Source of the DNA: Mya arenaria
Taxonomy: Eukaryota > Mollusca > Bivalvia > Myida > Myidae
Length of the DNA stretch: 64,000 nt
Assembly: GCF_026914265.1 (NCBI RefSeq)
Contig: NC_069135.1
Location: 23,429,639 to 23,493,638, forward strand
Direction: 5' to 3'
Within the stretch, counting starts at the first letter, position 1; each line of letters starts with the position of its first letter. The position numbers were made by a program, and so were the translations under genes. Shown in pieces: positions 60,479-64,000 of the stretch. Under the pieces are notes generated by a model. It was not told where the DNA came from, ran no database searches, and saw nothing but the letters and a program-made list of their open reading frames with translations.

Positions 60479-60716
60479 GGAGTACTTCGTTATATCAATA
60501 AAATATACTCGTTAAACTGTCAATTGTTTACGTATCTACATAAATTCAATTACCTTTTGAACTAGAAAGTGTTATATTTTCAAAGAAAATAGCCATATAT
60601 ACCTCTGTTCAGTGTCGGTCAAATTCGATGTTTTGAACCCGTTTGAACCTCTCTCGCGCGTGCTAAATACTAAATGACGCAATGTTTTGGACTGGTCTTC
60701 ATTTTCTTCGATACAG

Positions 60717-60872
60717 GCACAACCGAGCGTAAATATTAAGCGAGAAAGTCTAGTGGAACGATGCAGGGTTCATTGGGTTTGTTTACAAAAATTCAAGCAT
60801 CCGGTTAAGAAGACGACAAATAAGAATGGTATTAAGTTGGTAGAATGGAACTCCTTCCTGATTCCTGCACAT
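60717..60872 (+). CDS. Candidate 52-codon exon of an unrecognised gene
   Basis: TCTTCGATACAG acceptor and a consensus GTAAGT donor enclose 156 bases that are open only in phase 0, reading AQPSVNIKRESLVERCRVHW... to ...NGIKLVEWNSFLIPAH. The composition is protein-like and basic. The short CG-richer stretch just upstream (60640-60700) could instead mean a first exon or promoter. No family recognised. Confidence 0.35.
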
Positions 60873-61139
60873 GTAAGTTGTAAGTATTGACTATATCGGG
60901 ATACCATACAGGACACTCAAGTGTTATTTTATATTTTCTTAGTTATCATGCAAATGAAAATAATCACTATCATTTAAAAGTTATTCAGGGATAGTTGCAA
61001 ATGGTTTGTTTACATTAATTAGTTTTATGAATTTAATTGAATACACAAATTTTTATTAGAGCTTTGCACCAAATTAAATTCAGTTCATTTTACGGGAGTA
61101 ACCCACACTAGCGGATCCAGAAAAGGGGTGGGACCCCCC

Positions 61140-61542
61140 CCCCCCCCCCAAAAAAAAAATAATAAAATATTCTGTAAAGAATCTCAGGACAATTATTCAA
61201 AAAATCTTTTGATCTTTGATATCATAATGGTAAAATTTTTTTACCAAAATGCAAAATGTAAAAAAAAAAAATCAAGTCAGAGAGTGTGTTGGAACCGGTG
61301 TCGCCAAAATTGCAGTCCAGTGTTGTATCCACTGTGCTATGAAGGCTTATCCTAAACAGTTGGAATATTTAATCTTTATACCTAACTTGTAATATATTGG
61401 CGATTTTTTTTTATTGTAAATTATGTGGTACTTCAGTTAGTAAGTTTTAATGCATTGTACACATAGATACCAAGTTTATGTCAGTTTTCGTCAATTTTCT
61501 TTTTTTCCGCTATTTCATTAAACAGATTACAGCCCCTTTTAA
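61140..61542 (-). mobile_element. TTAA-type TIR element carrying a tRNA-like segment, copy 2
   Basis: Read on the minus strand from TTAA at 61539-61542 it gives AGGGGCTGTAATCTG, then GACATAAACTTGGTATCTAT and ACTGAAGTACCACATAATTT, a tRNA-like block (61282-61352), and TAATTGTCCTGAGATTCTTT, all in the order seen in 26639-27126. Its far end is lost in a poly-C/poly-A run near 61134-61160. Confidence 0.65.
61282..61352 (-). other. tRNA-like segment in element copy 2
   Basis: Minus strand: CATAGCACAGTGGATACAAC (A-box region), GGACTGCAATTTTGGCGACA, then CCGGTTCCAAC (B-box-like). It shares TGCAATTTTGGCGACACCG exactly with copy 1. Not a functional tRNA. Confidence 0.5.
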
Positions 61543-61576
61543 ACAAGTCTTTGGGAAGAACTGTTGGGGATTGTTA

Positions 61577-61892
61577 TTAAAGCTGCATTTTCACAGATTT
61601 ACCATTCTGACAACTTTTTTTTTCATCATGGAATGAATCATGCAATGTTAGTGCATAAATTATGTCCGCGAACCATGATTTAAAGCTGCTGAAAAAATAT
61701 CAGATAGCTGTTTTTCATATGTACGTTCATAATTGTTGTTCTGTGACTTAAATTTGAACACTTTCAGAAAAATTAAATAATAAGCAGATTTCTCAATACA
61801 TGACTTCTGTTTTATTGTTAGCAATTAAAGGCATTGATTCTCTGAGATAATAATAATGTTAAAACAGTCAATCTGTGAGAGTGCAGCTTTAA
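61577..61892. mobile_element. TTAA-flanked foldback MITE
   Basis: TTAA-AGCTGCATTTTCACAGAT left; CAATCTGTGAGAGTGCAGCT-TTAA right. Interior diverged and shorter than nearby copies. Confidence 0.85.
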
Positions 61893-61974
61893 GATTCATT
61901 TTTCCTAAGATCAGCCAAGTTAGTATTATAGCTAATTTTAGCTTAAAAGTAGGTGAATTTTATATTTATTTCAG

Positions 61975-62051
61975 ACCAGATACTCTTGAGGGACCAATTT
62001 AAGGGCAAACAGACAAACGTTTTGATGCAAAGAAAGCATTGGATTTGAAAG
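61975..62051 (+). other. Exon-like segment without an open frame
   Basis: TATTTCAG acceptor and GTAGAT donor bound 77 bases, but all three frames contain stops. If real, it is untranslated or alternative sequence. Confidence 0.2.
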
Positions 62052-62384
62052 GTAGATTTTTAACACATATTTACATGTACTCAATGTCATTTACTAGTAT
62101 AACATAATGTATTCAAGTATAAGATATTTCAAGTATTTGGTCAGGTTGTTAGGTTTAATTGAAACTGTTAAGCAAATAAATGAAAGTCCATGCAATTTTG
62201 CATGCACATGTTTGTTGCATGCAGATTTTACTCAGATGGCATAGGGTACAGTTACTCTTGTAACTTGCTTAAAATAAATGCAAATGATTCTGCATGTGTC
62301 TGAAGTCATGTTTTATTTTTCTCTACAAATTGTTTTAAAAAATGCAATTGTTTGATTTCCTTTCTTATGTGTTATGCATTGCAG

Positions 62385-62449
62385 TTCCCATGGAGATGAA
62401 AAATGGAGAGATTCTAAAAGTATGAATGAGGAAATCTTGTCAGTGAATG
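62385..62449 (+). CDS. Candidate penultimate coding exon of an unrecognised gene
   Basis: CATTGCAG acceptor and a strong GTAAGT donor. Only one frame is open: SHGDEKWRDSKSMNEEILSV then N. It ends with one base of a codon that is completed in frame by the segment at 63232. Confidence 0.35.
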
Positions 62450-62629
62450 GTAAGTTCTCTTTGGATTAATTCTATGTATAACAATATAAATATGAGGTAA
62501 GCCAAGAAATGAGAATTTACATAATTATTCTGTTCAAACATACATTGACATATTAAATATAAAGACATATTAGTATGTATGATTTGTCTCTGCTATTATA
62601 CTCCTACCACTTGATGGTTAGGGTTCATT

Positions 62630-62900
62630 TGGACAAGTCTTCTATTATCCATAATTCCAAATGCTTCTGAGATTTCTAACACATATTAAATATGTTGAGG
62701 AGAAGTGCTGTGCAAAAAACATTTTTGTTTATGGTATTTTAGAGTTATTGGTCTTTGATTATTTTTCTTTCACTTTTCTATGTTTTTGAGGTATTAACTT
62801 CAAACTTCATGCACATATTGGACGTGATAAGAAAAATAGCTGTGCATATGAATCATTAAATTGTGTATGGTAGTCAAAGAATTGTAAACCTTTGATTATT
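62630..62900. repeat. Dispersed repeat with CTTCAAACTTCAT block (first region)
   Basis: Diverged monomers of about 160-180 bp share GAGGAGAAGTGC(A)GTGCA, TTATTGGTCTTTGATTAT and GGTATTAACTTCAAACTTCA. The same words recur at 63560-63860. Confidence 0.6.
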
Positions 62901-63231
62901 ATCTTTATATTTTTTTTATTTTTTTTCTTCTCTTCATAACTTTTTTCATTTTTTACTTTAATTTAACAAAACACTATTCTGTTTTTGGTATATTAAGGAT
63001 TATTTTCTTATGTTTATTTTGTGCTTGGCAGTTTTAAAATTATTGCCTAATTGGTTACTGTATGCTTAAAAGCAAATATCACTCTCAGTGAAACCTCTTA
63101 TTACAATAGGTGATAGCTGTAGTTTTTCATGGAAACAAGTGTTTGACAGTATGAGTCATTTTTTAGTAGCAATATATTATGTACATTTAAGGTATAAGTT
63201 CTCTTTTGCTAATCGTTCAGTTGTTTTTCAG

Positions 63232-63299
63232 TTGTTGCAATTGTGGACCAGGCCAGAGTTGTACTAAACCAACTAAGACACAATGAGATACAGGAATGA
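63232..63299 (+). CDS. Candidate terminal coding exon of the same gene
   Basis: Preceded by TTGTTTTTCAG. The phase fits the exon ending at 62449 and reads VVAIVDQARVVLNQLRHNEI-QE and stop, a helical-looking C-terminus. No family recognised. A decayed or non-coding transcript remains possible. Confidence 0.35.
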
Positions 63300-63559
63300 C
63301 ACAATGAGAAACAGGAAACAGGAAAGTGATGACTGATTGCCACCTGTTACAAATTCATCTAGGTACAGTTTTTTATTCCAGATTTGATACAACTGTAAAC
63401 TGTTTTATGCATGCTATGATTATGTTCATCATGTTTGTTTAAGACCCTGATGATGAGGACTAAACTATTGATTATCCCTTGCCAAAAGGCAAAGTGGATA
63501 CAGTAATTGTGTAATTGTGCACGTGTGTGTGCGTGTGCACGGAATGTAATCTTGAGCAT

Positions 63560-63860
63560 AAATCCCCCAGGTATTAACTTCAAACTTCATATACAGATAG
63601 ATCCCTATTGAGAAGAAGTGCAGTGTTAAGGGACCATAACTCTGTTTACAGTTTTTTTTGTAATAACCCTTTGTTATATTTCATACTGAGTTTTTGTCTG
63701 CAGCAGAACTTCAAAAGTCTTTGAGGTGTTGATCTCAAACTTCAAATATGTACAGATAGATCTCATTTAGCAGAAGTGCAGTGCACAGAAACCATAACCA
63801 TTTTTTTTGTAGTAGTTGCCCTTTGTTAGTTTTCAATGTTATCCTTTGTTGTAATGCACA
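63560..63860. repeat. Dispersed repeat with CTTCAAACTTCAT block (second region)
   Basis: Two monomers: AACTTCAAACTTCATATACA GATAGATC..., GAAGTGCAGTG and ACCATAAC(T/C) repeat once more at about 63725-63800. Same family as 62630-62900. Confidence 0.65.
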
Positions 63861-64000
63861 GTTGTGATCATGCTCAAATATGCTCATTGACATTAAAATT
63901 AATTGTCCAGGTTCAAATCCTGTAATAGAAACAATTATTTTCTTTCTGTGTTTAGCAAAGTTTATATGAACTATCTATCAATGTAAAATAAACTAAGATT
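63861..64000. other. Window end, nothing recognised
   Basis: AT-rich, no supported feature. Confidence 0.5.

Noticed and set aside
1-64000. Retrovirus, LTR or other virus-like fossils
   Set aside because: No stretch resembling reverse transcriptase, integrase, capsid or envelope proteins, and no paired long direct repeats, were recognised by reading.

Overview
This window looks like non-coding, repeat-rich nuclear DNA from an invertebrate animal, most likely a bivalve mollusc. The evidence is AT-rich sequence with spliced (GT-AG) genes, many small terminal-inverted-repeat (TIR) elements, tRNA-derived SINE heads, long satellite arrays, and repeat types I associate from general knowledge with bivalve genomes. 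The species cannot be fixed from the sequence alone. There is no bacterial operon structure, CRISPR array, rRNA gene or recognisable retroviral, LTR or other virus-like element.

Layout. 1-4018: an ~18-bp tandem array split by a 2.58-kb PIF/Harbinger DNA transposon (1241-3823, TAA target duplication) with a decayed two-exon transposase and a minus-strand MADF/Myb-like accessory gene. 4976-5154: small pogo/Tigger-like MITE. 5430-5735 and 9885-10650: a dispersed repeat rich in AGGTCA half-sites. 7057-9635: a 2.58-kb element with ~450-bp TIRs, CACTGTG ends, a 5-bp target duplication and one C2H2 zinc-finger reading frame. 14978-15302: poly-C-bearing MITE. 16319-16830: 21-bp minisatellite. 20261-23700: 27-bp satellite. 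26639-27126: TTAA-flanked element carrying a tRNA-like segment. 28258-28809: TA-flanked MITE. 31798-31971 and 33397-34920: minisatellites. 36508-36846: two tRNA-like SINE heads. 39318-39968: nested TTAA elements.

The one confident host gene is at 40799-45413 (+). It has three exons, all joined in phase 1, and encodes a predicted 1,270-residue protein: signal peptide, a long Ser/Thr-rich mucin-like ectodomain, a multi-pass membrane domain resembling PRRT3/PRRT4 (proline-rich transmembrane protein 3/4), and an acidic, serine-rich cytoplasmic tail. A possible 90-bp in-frame cassette exon lies in its first intron.

Downstream, 46-62 kb is dense in a ~300-360-bp foldback MITE family flanked by TTAA, including one copy inserted inside another. 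It also holds a 138-bp satellite built around perfect 12-bp-stem palindromes (51895-52690), a second pogo/Tigger-like element and a minus-strand SINE. From 56.9 to 63.3 kb there are exon-like segments with good splice sites that may be parts of one unrecognised gene; two of them join in phase into a plausible C-terminus (62385-62449 with 63232-63299). Most of the remaining sequence is AT-rich with nothing recognisable.
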